A stretch of 64,000 nucleotides of DNA from Tethya wilhelma (taxonomy: Eukaryota; Porifera; Demospongiae; Tethyida; Tethyidae). Below the pieces are notes generated by a model. The model did no database searches. It was not told where the DNA came from and was given only the letters and a program-made list of their open reading frames with translations. Each line of letters begins with the position of its first letter. Positions within the stretch are counted from its first letter, which is position 1. Made by a program: the position numbers and the translations under genes. The stretch lies in contig CAXIPT010000004.1 in the NCBI GenBank assembly GCA_964030475.1, positions 3,456,535 through 3,520,534 on the forward strand. Reading direction: 5' to 3'. Shown piece after piece: positions 1-10,426 of this stretch.

Positions 1-373
1 GCCTTGTACCATAGTTAGTGCTCACTTTAAAGTCACCGCCTAGTGTATATTGGCCATGTACATTGTCTAACCATTAGCTGATACACTTAGTCTACCTAGA
101 GTGTATGAGCTGATACAACCTGTGTGTGTGTGTACGTGCATTTGCAATTAAAGTGCTTTAATTACTTTACAGTCTAGGCTCAGAAATTTTCCAGCCTAAT
201 TCTACTGCACACATGATCAAAACAATTTGTTTAAAAAAAAAACTATGTAAATACTCTGGATAAAAGCAAATCTTTAACACAATTTCCTTAACCAAATGAT
301 AGGTAATGCTTGTACAATTACATGTTTGGTAATCACAAGCTTGCCCTCATACTATAGCTTTGTATTTCATAGC
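1..373. other. Non-coding, part of a duplicated spacer
   Basis: No reading frame is supported. The stretch 225-370 resembles 8185-8330 (shared blocks such as AAATACTCTG and GGTAATGCTTGTA). A block of about 25 bp at 172-196 reappears at 8149-8173 in inverted orientation, so the two spacers share an origin but one carries a small inversion. A short TG run lies at 121-132. Confidence 0.5.
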
Positions 374-480
374 AACTCAAACAAAAGTATATGGAAAAGG
401 AGGTTGAATTTGCAGAGGAGTTTGTGAGCTATATTTTTGTCACTGAAAACTCAACCTTAGCTACTACTTTTATGAACTAG
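374..480 (+). pseudogene. 3' remnant of a methyltransferase (chimera-type C-terminus)
   Basis: The frame reads QKYMEKEVEFAEEFVSYIFV and ends at TAG 478-480. It matches the last residues of the frame at 13833-14348 (KQKYMDKQVEFAEEYVSYIF), and the similarity continues into the 3' flank (compare 481-560 with 14349-14430). No upstream part of the gene is present at 1-373, so this is a relic left by a deletion. Confidence 0.7.
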
Positions 481-1181
481 CTAGATCTAGGATAAGACTA
501 GAGAAACTTAACTATTGCAGACCCTTCACAGCTTAGTAATGCTCACAATTAGAGTGGTGACAAAAAATTTTTATGATTATTAATAAGTAGAAAATAAGTA
601 AACTAATGCATGCATGCAAAAATGATACACACAGGATAAACTGAATTACTAAATTATGACAGCACAATTACATGCATACAAGGACTTCGACATGTGCTGT
701 GTTTGTTGTAAAAAAGCACATTCTCGGTGAGTGCAAATTGTGACAACATCATCAATCTAGTAGGTTCCTACAATGATTAACATAAGAAAATCTTATAATT
801 ACGGTTCTATTATGACATCTGACCCAACAAAGGAACCAAAATAACATGAAATGAATGAATGCATACTTTAGTCCATAGCTTAGGCAAATGACTATACTCA
901 CATCATGAGGCCATCTGCCATTCAAGAGCTGACCTCATATATACATTAGACACAAATAATCATGAACCACCAACCAACCCATGGGTGTGCGGTTCGAGTC
1001 AAGACAGAACATGCATTCATGTACATGCACATGTATGAATATAAATTTGTGGTTATAGTAAACCATGTCATAATAATATATGATCATGACTTTAACAATG
1101 CAATTCAAAAGAGACAACAAGTAGGCTATCAAAAATACTAAAGGTGCGGATCTTACTAATCAAGCAAAGAAACACTTAAAC
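481..1181. other. Non-coding spacer
   Basis: The first 250 bases are a diverged copy of 14349-14690 (shared blocks around GAGAAACTTAACTATTGCAG). No supported gene is seen in the rest. Confidence 0.5.
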
Positions 1182-1277
1182 ATGGCAAAGAATTTTCAAG
1201 CTGAATCTAGCAAAAATCTAACTGAAACGTACTATGAACACTTTATTGCCAACAGAAAAAACAGTTGTACAATTTAA
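1182..1277 (+). pseudogene. 5' remnant of a group A methyltransferase
   Basis: A 31-codon frame begins with ATG and contains YYEHFIANRKNSCTI before a TAA. It aligns with the N-terminus of the gene at 6571 (FYQHFIANRKSSSTI). The SAM-binding region is missing, so this is a truncated 5' copy lying directly before the intact group A gene at 1717. Confidence 0.65.
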
Positions 1278-1716
1278 TTTAATATTATGAATATACAGGG
1301 AAATATTAACAGGGATTTAATTTGATGGTTTAATTGATGGTTTGACAGTCAAATGGCAAATCTAAATGAATTCTTGTACTTACAGTGAGTTATTAACAAG
1401 CTCTACCAAAGCACAATTTAGCACAAGGCTGAACATGTGACTAACTCATGTATGCCATGTTAGCTCAACCATGATATCACTATAGTATCACTAGTTACAA
1501 GTCCGTATTATACACCATAAAAATAAACAATAAGTCATATGAGTTACTACGATGAGTAGTGTATTGTTTATAAAAGTATTAATATACATAAGATCACCTT
1601 TTTCTTATAAAGGTGCAACAAAACATGGTCCAGTTAGTGTATACTTTTTGACAGAGGCATCACTACAAAACTATTATATATACAGTTATAGAATAAGCTT
1701 AAGCTATATATTAAGC
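1278..1716. other. Non-coding, upstream of the 1717 gene
   Basis: Nothing recognisable. An open frame extends upstream from the gene to 1552, but those 55 residues have no counterpart in paralogues and are probably 5' untranslated sequence. Confidence 0.4.
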
Positions 1717-2481
1717 ATGGAGTCACAAACTAATCAAGCAGAATTGTTTGACAAATACTTTGTTGCTACTCGCAAGGCTACTTCAACAAACGAAGATCAC
1801 AAATTATTGACACAGATTACATTCTCTCAACAAACAAAAGACCTGAAGGTTCTTGACCTAGGATGTGGAACTGGGAACTTAACCTTTGTTTTAGCCAAAA
1901 TGGTCGGTTCAAGAGGTCAAGTGATTGGTGTGGACCCAGACAAAGAGAGAATTGAAGTAGCAAGACAAAACAACAAGTTACCCAACCTCACTTTTGTTGA
2001 GGGAGACTCAACTTCATTCCCTGAAGACCAGTACAATCTTATCTTCTGTCATTATGTCACAAATTGGGTTGAAGACAAGGAAACAATGTTTAAGAATGTT
2101 TCCAGGAATCTGAAACCAGCAGGTCAATTCGCAATTGTTGCAATACTTCAACTACCATCTCTTGCAGAGGAACTTACAGAGCTAATGGGGGCTGAGGAGA
2201 AAAAAAGAATTGATGAAATTTTTTTCTTTTGCAATGCTGAAAAATACGATCAGCTTGCTGAAGGGAATGGCTTTACAATCAGCTTAAAAGAAGAGGATGT
2301 TGATGTTCAAGAATTTTTTGATCCTGAGACCACAATTCAGTCATGGAAAGGTATTTCTACTGGAGTATTTGACCCAGAAAAGGTGGACAAGGAAGGATTG
2401 GAGAAATTTAGACAAAAGTACAAAGGAAAGAAAATGGAATGGAAGTTACCAGTGGCACGATACATTCTTACAAAAAACTAA
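1717..2481 (+). CDS. Class I SAM-dependent methyltransferase, group A
   Basis: Predicted 254-residue intronless enzyme transferring a methyl group from S-adenosylmethionine to an unknown acceptor. The Rossmann-type SAM site is visible: glycine-rich motif I VLDLGCGTGNLT at residues 45-56, the acidic residue after strand 2 in GVDPDKERI (D73), and a motif II-like segment YNLIFCHYVTNWVEDKE. The C-terminal half, with WKGISTGVFDP and the ending RYILTKN, is the lineage-specific cap shared by this array. The family is loosely like JHAMT/BioC/trans-aconitate methyltransferases, so substrate cannot be assigned. ATG 1717 was chosen because the next residues (NQAELFDKYF) align with paralogues; an in-frame ATG at 1552 adds an unsupported leader. 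Group A differs from its neighbours by CHYVT in place of SNYVLHW. No lesion is seen. Confidence 0.88.
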   Translation: MESQTNQAELFDKYFVATRKATSTNEDHKLLTQITFSQQTKDLKVLDLGCGTGNLTFVLAKMVGSRGQVIGVDPDKERIEVARQNNKLPNLTFVEGDSTSFPEDQYNLIFCHYVTNWVEDKETMFKNVSRNLKPAGQFAIVAILQLPSLAEELTELMGAEEKKRIDEIFFFCNAEKYDQLAEGNGFTISLKEEDVDVQEFFDPETTIQSWKGISTGVFDPEKVDKEGLEKFRQKYKGKKMEWKLPVARYILTKN

Positions 2482-2619
2482 TACTTTATTAAAATTAATA
2501 TTAAATCAATAACTAAAATTAATTATTGCAGTGATCAACCTTGACATGTAAAATGAAATTATTAAAGTTGTTTTGTAACAAACTTCATTTTAAATGAGCT
2601 AGATTAGGATGGATTGCTT

Positions 2620-2972
2620 ATGATATGGACAAGCATGCTCATGCATTAGACACAAAATCATTTAAATGGTCATGAATTTTGACAGAAGATTACCAACTAA
2701 ATCATGATCACAACAAGAGGAAGAAAATTCTATACAAATTTATTACTTATTATAATTATCAAACCATGTAAATAAATACCACAAACCAGATGCATAGCTA
2801 AACAAACAAAATACTTAAAATTTTCTCAGAACAATTGTTGGGAGTCACCTACTCACTTACAGACATAGACTTCCATAACCACATGCACTATTGAATACAG
2901 CTGAGTAAACCATGCATTGTCCCATAAGAGCCAAACGGAGACTTAAATAAGCAAGAATAAAACCAATAATAA
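2620..2972. repeat. Segmental duplication unit preceding GNAT copies
   Basis: This spacer resembles 10090-10426 and 13430-13760: all three share a block around CATGCATTAGACACAAAATGG, another around CTTAGAACAATTGTTG, and GGAGCCAAGCGGAGAC or a close variant. In each place the block leads into a damaged GNAT copy, so the spacer and the GNAT 5' end were copied together. Confidence 0.6.
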
Positions 2973-3183
2973 AGGATAGGCATTCGGTTCCACTGACGTA
3001 ACTCACATGGGTCCAATACTAGAACCTGGATTCTTCATTGGAGTTCTAGACGGCAAGAGAATAGGCCACGTCAGTGCTGTCAAATTCAATGATAAGGATG
3101 AAAAGAATGGCTTCTACTTTATTGGATTCTTTCAGGTTAATAAACAGTATACAGAGGTCGCAGCTAATATGTTAAAGATATAG
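2973..3183 (+). pseudogene. GNAT acetyltransferase fragment
   Basis: The frame contains FGSTDVTHMGPILEPGFFIG, VLDGKRIGHVSAVKFNDKDE and FIGFFQVNKQY, then runs off into unrelated sequence and stops at TAG 3181-3183. This is the central part of a GNAT fold N-acyltransferase, just before the acetyl-CoA loop (RGHGYG in the 10427 copy). The N-terminal 30 residues and everything after NKQY are missing. It overlaps nothing else and cannot be functional. Confidence 0.7.
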
Positions 3184-3561
3184 AATAAATGGTGCGCATG
3201 CAGTTGTTTTATTACCATTTCTGACATTCTGCTATATTATAGCAATTAAATTTTGGTTATCGTGAAAAGACTAGTGCATGCTGAGTGGACTCATGGGCTA
3301 GAGAGCTATAGGAAGCAAACATAAGTATATAAACAAATAATAACCAAACAACAATAGTTTAATGCTACAGAGTATACACAGAGACCAAACTGCTCATGTG
3401 CATGTTAAGCTTAATTCCTTCTTCCAAGAAAGCCCAACCCACACAATTGAAATGAACAGGAAAATAAATTAGTTGTACAGAGGATGAAATCTAACAAAAA
3501 GTGGAAAAAGTATGATTTTCAAAACTAAATCTACAGTACTTCCTCAAGTTGTTGGTTGAAC
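3184..3561. other. Non-coding spacer, promoter-side copy of D genes
   Basis: It resembles 11920-12247 and 16080-16293, which lie upstream of intact group D genes (shared AGTTTAATGCTACAGAGTAT and a CTTCCAAGAA block). Here it leads to a dead copy. Confidence 0.5.
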
Positions 3562-3715
3562 ATAACTACTTTTATTGATTCTGAGCCACTCCTAAATCAA
3601 GCTGAGATTTACTTCAAGAAATTTGATGATTGCTAAACAAGAGATGGATCAATATGATCCAGTTTTCTCCAACTATGTCCTTCACTGGATTGAAGACAAA
3701 GAACAGTTTTCAAAT
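3562..3715 (+). pseudogene. Group D methyltransferase relic, start lost, core deleted
   Basis: The start codon position has become ATA (3562), followed by the recognisable SEPLLNQAEIYFKK segment. After the equivalent of QTRDG the sequence jumps to QYDPVFSNYVLHWIEDKE, so about 85 codons including motif I are gone. It is the closest relative of the 12248 gene and lies behind the same upstream spacer. Confidence 0.75.
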
Positions 3716-4230
3716 GAGTTTTTTTGTTGTTTTTTTTCAATCTTATTCCTTGAGGAGAATTAGTTATTCAAATTTTCTAATGTGGAATTCGTTAAATTAA
3801 ATTACTACAAATATTTACAGAAATGCCCGAAATGACCTACCCAAAAACACCACAAGCTGCAATTGACATGATACAGAAAGACATACAGGATAGACAGATA
3901 GACAGACAAACAGACACCCCGAGCTACCATTGACACAATCAAGAGGCCTTGAAGAGGGGGCTCACTCAGGCTAGCAGAAATAATAACAAAAGACTGAAGG
4001 TCAAACTGTACACGCATGTGTATGAATATAGTTTTGTGGTAATAGTAGACCATGTCATACATGTGATCATAATTTTTATTATGCATGGATTATAAAAAGG
4101 GTCAACATTATTATATGGGCACGGTACAAGTACAATGAAGTTCAATAGATTTCCAGTAAAAGTGCAACACCAATAGCTGAGTTAAGGCATAAGGTACATA
4201 GTGTTAACCACAGGAGTTACAGCAGTGGAA
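3716..4230. other. Non-coding spacer
   Basis: A T-rich run lies near 3719-3740, and an AGACAGAC-type short repeat at 3891-3915. No gene is supported. Confidence 0.4.
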
Positions 4231-5053
4231 ATGGAGATGACTGATCTTCAAGCTGATACAAATGATAACAATCATAAAGCTAGAGAGGAGCAAGTGACCA
4301 GAAAGGACAACCAATACACCCCAGAAATACGGGCTAAGCAATACAGTAAGCTTTCAACTCTACTTCAAACACCAAAGGGAATTGATTTTATCAATCGTTT
4401 GTCTCTGAGAGAGGGGATGAAGGTTCTTGATCTCGGCTGTGGAACAGGCAACCTTACTGCTGAATTAGCACAAAGAGTAGGGATCACAGGTCATGTTGTG
4501 GGAGTCGATCCTAACAAAGCACGTGTTAAGGTTGCAAAAAGTAATCATACCAACACAAACATCACATTTGCTGTTGCAGATGGAGAAACTTTCCCTGAAG
4601 ACAAGTATGATATGGTCTTTTGTACCTATGTCCTTCACTGGGTACCAAACAAGAAGGCTGTATTTAAGAGTTGCCAAGAATTTATCTCTAGGAGGACAAT
4701 TTGCACTATCAGTGCAACTTGAACTTCCAGCATCTGCTAATGAAATGGCAAATCTATTGCCTCAAGAGAAGAAGAATAAATATCTGAGTACATTGTCTTT
4801 TGTTCCTGAAAAAAAATATGAAGACATGGCAGAAGCAAATGGGCTTACAGTCAGCACCAAGGAGAGGCATCAGGATGTGAGAACTTTTGACGATCTTAAG
4901 CAATTCATGGAGTTCTTTACTGCATCTGTAACTGAAGCTTTTAACCCAGCTGATATTGAAGAGAATAAATTAGCATTACTCCAGAGAAAATACACTCGAA
5001 TTCAACCTCAAATCGATGTCAACATGATTTATTATGTACTGACAAAGCAATGA
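4231..5053 (+). pseudogene. Divergent methyltransferase with a 1-bp frameshift
   Basis: Frame 1 starts at ATG 4231 and carries VLDLGCGTGNLTAELAQRVG, GVDPNKARVKVAK, ADGETFPEDKYDMVFCTYVL and HWVPNKKAVFK. It then shifts near 4666-4671 (AAGAGTTGCC, where paralogues have AAGAGAGTTGCC-like sequence) and dies at TGA 4720-4722. The other frame continues without gaps as RVAKNLSLGGQFALSVQLEL to the ending YYVLTKQ at 5051. One missing base therefore accounts for the break. With that base the protein would be about 274 residues. It has an unusually long, polar N-terminus and belongs to none of groups A-D. It may be a young pseudogene, an allele, or an assembly error. Confidence 0.8.
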
Positions 5054-5481
5054 GCTTATAAAAACAGCCTGGTATACAGGACTGTTATGATATGCCTGAT
5101 CTATAGAAATGACGTTTCCAAATTCATAACCACAGTATGATAAACAGATTAATAACATGTAGTTACATATACAATGATAATAACAATTATTGTATTGGTT
5201 TATAGATTGACATCTTGATAATCTAAATAATACCGTAATAAAACAGAAATTATTTTTTTAATTATTAACTTAAAATTAATCCATATGTATGTATAATTAT
5301 TTAAACAATAAAAAGAAGAAGAGCATTAGTTAAAAGGCTTTAGAAAGGGGTAGTCAAAAATTTCAAGCTAGCATAAGGATTTTTTTTAAGATTAAGAAAC
5401 CTTTCAATCCCTTCCGTACATAAGGAACTAACGTGAAATAAATCTTCTTAAAACTTATATTTTGAATATAAATAGATCTAC
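5054..5481. other. Non-coding spacer
   Basis: AT-rich sequence downstream of the frameshifted methyltransferase; nothing recognised. Confidence 0.4.
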
Positions 5482-5622
5482 ATGTGTGTGTTTGTGTGTA
5501 GGTGTGTCATGATGTTTGTGCGTATTTGTGTGTATGGGTGTGTGGGTGTGTGTGAGTGTGGGTGTGTGGGTGTGGGTGTGTGTGGGTGTGTGGGTGTGTG
5601 GGTGTGTGGGTGTTACTTTGGA
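5482..5622. repeat. GT-rich minisatellite
   Basis: An imperfect tandem of TGTGTGGG/TGTGTGTG units fills about 140 bases. It creates spurious Thr/His-Pro-rich open frames on the minus strand. Confidence 0.9.
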
Positions 5623-6570
5623 ATTAAGTAATTTTTTGGTCATCTCTACATTGACTTAAAAGTTTTGGCTATAATAATAATTTTATAGTTGCGTACACTT
5701 TGCACGAATACACATAAAGGTGATTGACACTGAAGTATTTTCTATGCCATATGCACCTCTCAGACTTATACTATAATAACCAACATTCCTGAACTAATTT
5801 TAGTGAATACCTGAAGGGTGACTTTTATTTGCAATAACTAGGAGAGCTATATAGTTATCATCAAACACACAGTCTGGATTGAACCAGGACATCTAGAAGT
5901 TCTTCAACAAATAGACACAATAAAGACTGACAGCACACACACCCTAGCTGATACTGATCAGTTACTGCAGGATTGTACGACACGAGTGCACCTTTGCTGA
6001 GCTGGCAAGTCTGTTAATTGCATTCCAATCATGTGACTGCAGTACTTCACAATGATAGTGGATCACGTGTACCCCGTTTGCCAGCTCAGCAAAGGTGCAC
6101 TCGTGTCGTATCTCCTCTGAGGTTCCACAATATATGTAGCTTCTAATGATATTATGCCCTTTTGATAGAGTTTGACAAACATGCACTCCTTCATGCCAGA
6201 CTGTGCCGTTTGAAGACATTGCACAAGGCATCTGCTATAATGAGCTAGGTGGCATTATACACTGCATAATTGAGTAGTACAGGCTATAATCACAGTCATG
6301 TATGGGTATTGACTATCAGATATAAGCTGACCTTTATTGTATACACAATTGGTATGGGTATCAACATAATCTGCATGAGGTGACCTTAGGAGTACAGGCT
6401 ATATAATAATCACACCTCTATTGGGTATATGCATAAGGTGACCTTTAGCTAGAGTGTAACTGCATGAAGAGTGGACAAAGGCTGATTGAGGAATACTAGC
6501 TGTATTAAGGAGTACACATAAGCTATTAATTTTAATTACTGCCAAATCAGGAAGAAAACTTTTGGTTAAT
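5623..6570. other. Non-coding spacer with hairpin and degenerate tandem repeat
   Basis: It contains the long inverted repeat annotated separately (5976-6110) and a degenerate tandem repeat at about 6270-6460 (GTACAGGCTATA, TGGGTAT and GGTGACCTT recur about 125 bases apart). No gene is supported. The last part lies directly upstream of the 6571 gene. Confidence 0.45.
5976..6110. repeat. Perfect 33-bp inverted repeat (hairpin)
   Basis: Bases 5976-6008 and 6078-6110 are exact reverse complements over 33 bases with a 69-base loop. The arms include GTGCACCTTTGCTGAGCTGG. This could be a small foldback element, a cruciform, or a precursor of small RNA; nothing in the sequence decides between these. 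Confidence 0.85.
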
Positions 6571-7350
6571 ATGGCTACTGTATTCCAAGGAGAAAATAGC
6601 AAAAATCAAGCTGAAATATTCTATCAACACTTTATTGCCAACAGGAAAAGCAGTTCTACAATCGACGATCACAAACTATTGAAACAGATTTAATTTCAAC
6701 AGAAGAGCAATGCCAATGTTCTTGACTTAGGTTGTGGAACAGGAAATCTCACATATGTCTTGGCAGAAATGGTGGGGTCAAAAGGTCAAGTGATTGGTGT
6801 GGATCCAGACAAGGAAAGAATTGAAGTAGCAAGACGAAACAACAAGTTCTCTAACCTCACTTTTGCTGAGGGAGACTCAGCTACATTCCCTGAAGACCAG
6901 TACGATCTCATCTTCTGTCACTATGTCACTGATATGGTTGAAGACAAAGAAACAATGTTCGAGAAAGCTTCAAAAAATCTAAAATCAGGAGGAAATTTTG
7001 CAATTGTGGCAATACTTCAACAATCATCACTAGCAGAGGAATTAATAGAGCTAATGGGACAAAATGACAAGAATCAAATTGACAAAACTTTCTTTTTTTG
7101 CAATTTTGAAAAATATGATCAGCTTGCTACAGAAAATGGCTTTACAACAAGTTGGAAAGAAGTTGATATCGATGTGGTTGAACATCCTGATCCTGAGACC
7201 ACCATTCAGATGTGGAAAGGTGTCTCTGGTGGAATATTTGATCCAGAAAGGGTAGACAAAGAAGGATTAGAGAAGTTTAGACAAAAGTACAAAGGAAAGA
7301 AAATGGAATGGAAGATGCCAGTGGTACGATACATTCTAACAAAGAACTAA
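6571..7350 (+). pseudogene. Group A methyltransferase with one premature stop codon
   Basis: From ATG 6571 the frame is open except for TAA at 6691-6693 (codon 41), where the 1717 paralogue has a sense codon in the context QITFSQQ. After the stop the same frame runs uninterrupted through VLDLGCGTGNLTYVLAEMVG, GVDPDKERIEVARRN and YDLIFCHYVTDMVEDKE to RYILTKN, 259 codons in all. Initiation at the internal ATG 6760 would remove motif I, so a functional product from it is unlikely. Sense constraint looks intact on both sides, so the stop appears recent. Alternatives are a polymorphic stop or a sequencing error. Confidence 0.82.
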
Positions 7351-7945
7351 CATTGAAAATGTGCTACACTCCTGCTTAATACAGTCAGTACAAAACTCTT
7401 TAGTAGTCCATGAGCTATAATTTTTAACCCTTGGCATGAAAATGTGCACCAAGGATTACAGTAGTTGTCTTGTATGTCTGTCTGTCTGTGGACTATTTTA
7501 TTCACTCTATATCTCAAGAATGGCAGCTCCAGTCATCAAAAGCGGCATACCATGTCAGAACATGCAGTAGGAGTAGAAGGGCAGCTGACCCACTTTGTAG
7601 GTAAATTTAGCAAACAATAACACTATACTCTTCTTAAGCATGCTTCATTTGGAATGTGTTAGTTAGATATGTTCATGAAGTGTATTTGTTATAATTATGG
7701 TCAAACATTATATCCTGGCAATAGCTCTTCCATGAAATTTTTAATAAGAAAGGATTGAAAGAAAATATTTGCAAAGAAGGCACCTCCATGGTAATGAGGC
7801 TAGTTAACTCTGTATAAGCTAAAGAAATTTCATTATTCAAAGTGCACATGATCTCCATACAATTCTTTACTATCATGATACACACACATGATAGTAAAGT
7901 GTGAGTGTCAATTATTGGTGTTATAGGTTATATTTTTCTAAATTA
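7351..7945. other. Non-coding spacer with a short perfect hairpin
   Basis: A 13-bp perfect inverted repeat (CTTTACTATCATG at 7865-7877 and its complement at 7887-7899, 9-base loop) is the only structure seen, apart from a short TGTC run near 7473-7487. Confidence 0.5.
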
Positions 7946-8096
7946 CACACTGAAAGGAGCAGCACAATTAAAATTTTGTGCTTTGCCAAGCCTTGCTATC
8001 TCTTTATGTCCGCGATTGTTAATTAACACAATGAGTGTGAAAACAGCACAGGTTTATTTTGACAAGCTTCACTTCAAAGTGCCTTACTTAAATTTT
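7946..8096 (+). pseudogene. Internal methyltransferase fragment (group D)
   Basis: The DNA aligns to the segment of the 8954 and 12248 genes coding for FAFTLCQALPSLYAEIVNTM and AHFDKLHF, but with indels and stops. Neither end of the gene is present. Confidence 0.6.
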
Positions 8097-8855
8097 TCAA
8101 CAAACTGTTTGAATCATGTGTGTTTTAGCCTTAGAGCTATTTAGAGCTGGAAAATTTCTGAGCCTAGACTGCAAATACTCTGCACAAAAGTAAATCTCTG
8201 AAGTATTTATAAAAACCTCCTTAAGATAATAATATGCAACAATGCATGTTCATGTACAAGGTAATGCTTGTAGAATTACAAGTTGGGTAAATTTGAGCTT
8301 GCTCTCATATTGTTATGTGCTGCTCAACATTTCTTCACTATTAAAAAAATAATGGTGACACAATTGCAAGAGGCTAGTTTGTACTCAGTTTATTTGTGCA
8401 GTTGGTTATAATTGTATTTGTCTGTTAGATAAACCACAGGAAGCCCTTCAGAAGTAAGGCTTAACTATTTCCATTGGACCAAATATGAATAAACCTAAAA
8501 ATAGCTCTTACAGCTAACAAATTAAAGAGCTAAGCTGGTAAAGGACACCAGCACCACTGCATGCATAAGAACCATGTGCTTTACTTCCTTAAAATCAATT
8601 TTTATTTACAATACTATCAATACTGCATGTAATAACAACTGTCAAATCACATGTATGTGGTTAAAATGACATGCCATTGTGAAAAACACAGACACTTCGT
8701 AGACACACGGTAAGCCACACTAGCTGACACACATTCAGCTCAAATCCTATGTAAGCTTCCATCAATTAGCACTTAAAGTAAATCCCTAGAACTCTAAATT
8801 ATTTAGGGGAGTAGCCTGTTACATCATACTACCATGAACTACATCCACGTCAACT
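8097..8855. other. Non-coding spacer
   Basis: It includes the block 8149-8330 shared with the window start (see 1-373). No gene is supported in the remainder. Confidence 0.4.
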
Positions 8856-8863
8856 TATAAAAA
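8856..8863 (+). promoter_or_regulatory. TATA box of the 8954 gene
   Basis: TATAAAAA lies 98 bases before the ATG. The spacing is close to that of the TATAAATAG boxes of the other group D genes. Confidence 0.45.
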
Positions 8864-8953
8864 TGCTGCTGCACAGATCTCAAACAAGCATTAAGCATAC
8901 TGAGAGCAAACAATATAAAAAAAATCAAGGAACAAGAACATCTAAAAACATAT

Positions 8954-9700
8954 ATGGCAACATCACAACACAATCAAGCAGAGGCTTATTACAAATCATC
9001 TGGAGGTCTGCAAACAAGGGATGGAGTTCAACTTATGAAGAAATTGATACTAGTTGAAGGAAGCACAGTGCTGGATCTTGGATGTGGTACTGGCAATCTA
9101 ACAGCAGTTCTAGCTGAGAAGGTTGGACCAACTGGTCGTGTGCTAGGGATAGATCCAGACAGAGAGAGAATCAAAGTTGCAAAACAAAACAACATGCAAC
9201 CAAATGTCACTTTCTACGAAGCAGATGGAGAGACTTTTCCAGAAGGTGGGTACAACCTTGTCTTTTCAAACTATGTTCTCAACTGGATTGAAGACAAAGA
9301 AGCAGTTTTCAAAAAGGTCTACAAAAACCTAACTTTGGGAGGGCAATTCGCATTCACTCTTTGCCAAGCTTTGCCATCTCTTTATGCTGAGATTGTTAAC
9401 ACAATGAGTGTTGAACAAGCACAGGCTCACTTTGACAAACTTCACTTTCTTCCACAGAGCACACTAGAAACATTAGCTATCAAAATTGGCTTCAAAGTTG
9501 TTTACAAAGATTATGGCATCAGCAGGCTACCGTTTGCAAACATTGATGAAGCTATAGAGTTTGTATATGGATCATCATACGGAGATTTCGATCCTCATAA
9601 AGCTAACACAACTCGTCTAAATCAACTCAAGGAGAAGTATCTCCATGAAGCACCTGAATTCGCAGAAGAATACGCAAGCTTTGTTCTAGTGAAACAGTAA
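8954..9700 (+). CDS. SAM-dependent methyltransferase, group D
   Basis: Intact 248-residue intronless gene. The N-terminus MATSQHNQAEAYYKSSGGLQ is unlike other D genes. From GSTVLDLGCGTGNLTAVLAE onward it has the standard D core (GIDPDRERIKVAK, ADGETFPEGGYNLVFSNYVL), with YVLNW in place of YVLHW. From about base 9319 to the stop and beyond, it is almost base-for-base the same as the 12248 gene, while the first third differs, so it looks like a mosaic. The ATG follows a TATA box by about 100 bases. Confidence 0.9.
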   Translation: MATSQHNQAEAYYKSSGGLQTRDGVQLMKKLILVEGSTVLDLGCGTGNLTAVLAEKVGPTGRVLGIDPDRERIKVAKQNNMQPNVTFYEADGETFPEGGYNLVFSNYVLNWIEDKEAVFKKVYKNLTLGGQFAFTLCQALPSLYAEIVNTMSVEQAQAHFDKLHFLPQSTLETLAIKIGFKVVYKDYGISRLPFANIDEAIEFVYGSSYGDFDPHKANTTRLNQLKEKYLHEAPEFAEEYASFVLVKQ

Positions 9701-10426
9701 CTCATGCAATTTAACTTGTTGTATACTATAGAGAATTTAAATATAATATATATTATTACATGCTACTAAGTATTGAACGATGCAATATAAATTATAATAT
9801 AGGCCATATGGTACATAGTGAGCAAACAATCAGTATGTGTGCGGGTTACAAGACTCTTCATCAGTAGTTGGTTATCATGAATGAATGATTTATAGAGTAT
9901 AATTATAGCTTGGTCAAATGCATGACTAGTATACTCACTGATGCATGACCATTGTGGTTGCTAGGTACCAGGGCTGACCTCATTAGGACCCACAATACAT
10001 ACACACAGTGGTCATGAATATTATCAACCCAATCATGATTATAATAATTGGAAGTAAACTTAACAAACTTAAACTTCAGACTATGCACATAAATACTTAC
10101 TTCATACATGAATGGTCATGAACTTTGACAGAGATATATATAAACCATGATCTCAATTGGAGGAAGTATAAATTCTACACAAACTTAATACATATAACTA
10201 TCAAATCACGCAAAAAAAATAACACAAACTAGATATACAGTGTGCATAGCTGTACAAACAAAAAACTTTTTCTTAGAACAATTGTTCGGAGTCACCTAGT
10301 CACTGACAGATACAAACTTCCATAACCACAATTAAATACAGCTGAGGAAACCATGCATATCTCATAGGAGCCAAGCGGAGACATTAAATACACCAGAATA
10401 AAACATACAGATTATTGTGTAATAAC
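9701..10426. repeat. Duplicated spacer (pair with 13010-13760)
   Basis: It aligns with 13010-13760 over nearly its whole length, starting right after the shared gene 3' ends (TTTAACTTGTTGTATACTA) and passing the blocks ACAATCAGTATGTG, GGTACCAGGGCTGACCTCAT and GGAGCCAAGCGGAGAC. Gene and spacer were therefore duplicated as one unit. Confidence 0.75.

Noticed and set aside
1552..1716. 55-residue upstream extension of the 1717 methyltransferase
   Set aside because: No paralogue has it; the conserved N-terminus begins at the ATG at 1717.
5455..5643. Thr/His/Pro-rich minus-strand frame
   Set aside because: Produced by the GT-rich minisatellite.
7865..7899. 13-bp hairpin as a terminator or small RNA
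   Set aside because: Too short to interpret in a eukaryotic genome; kept only as a note in the spacer entry.
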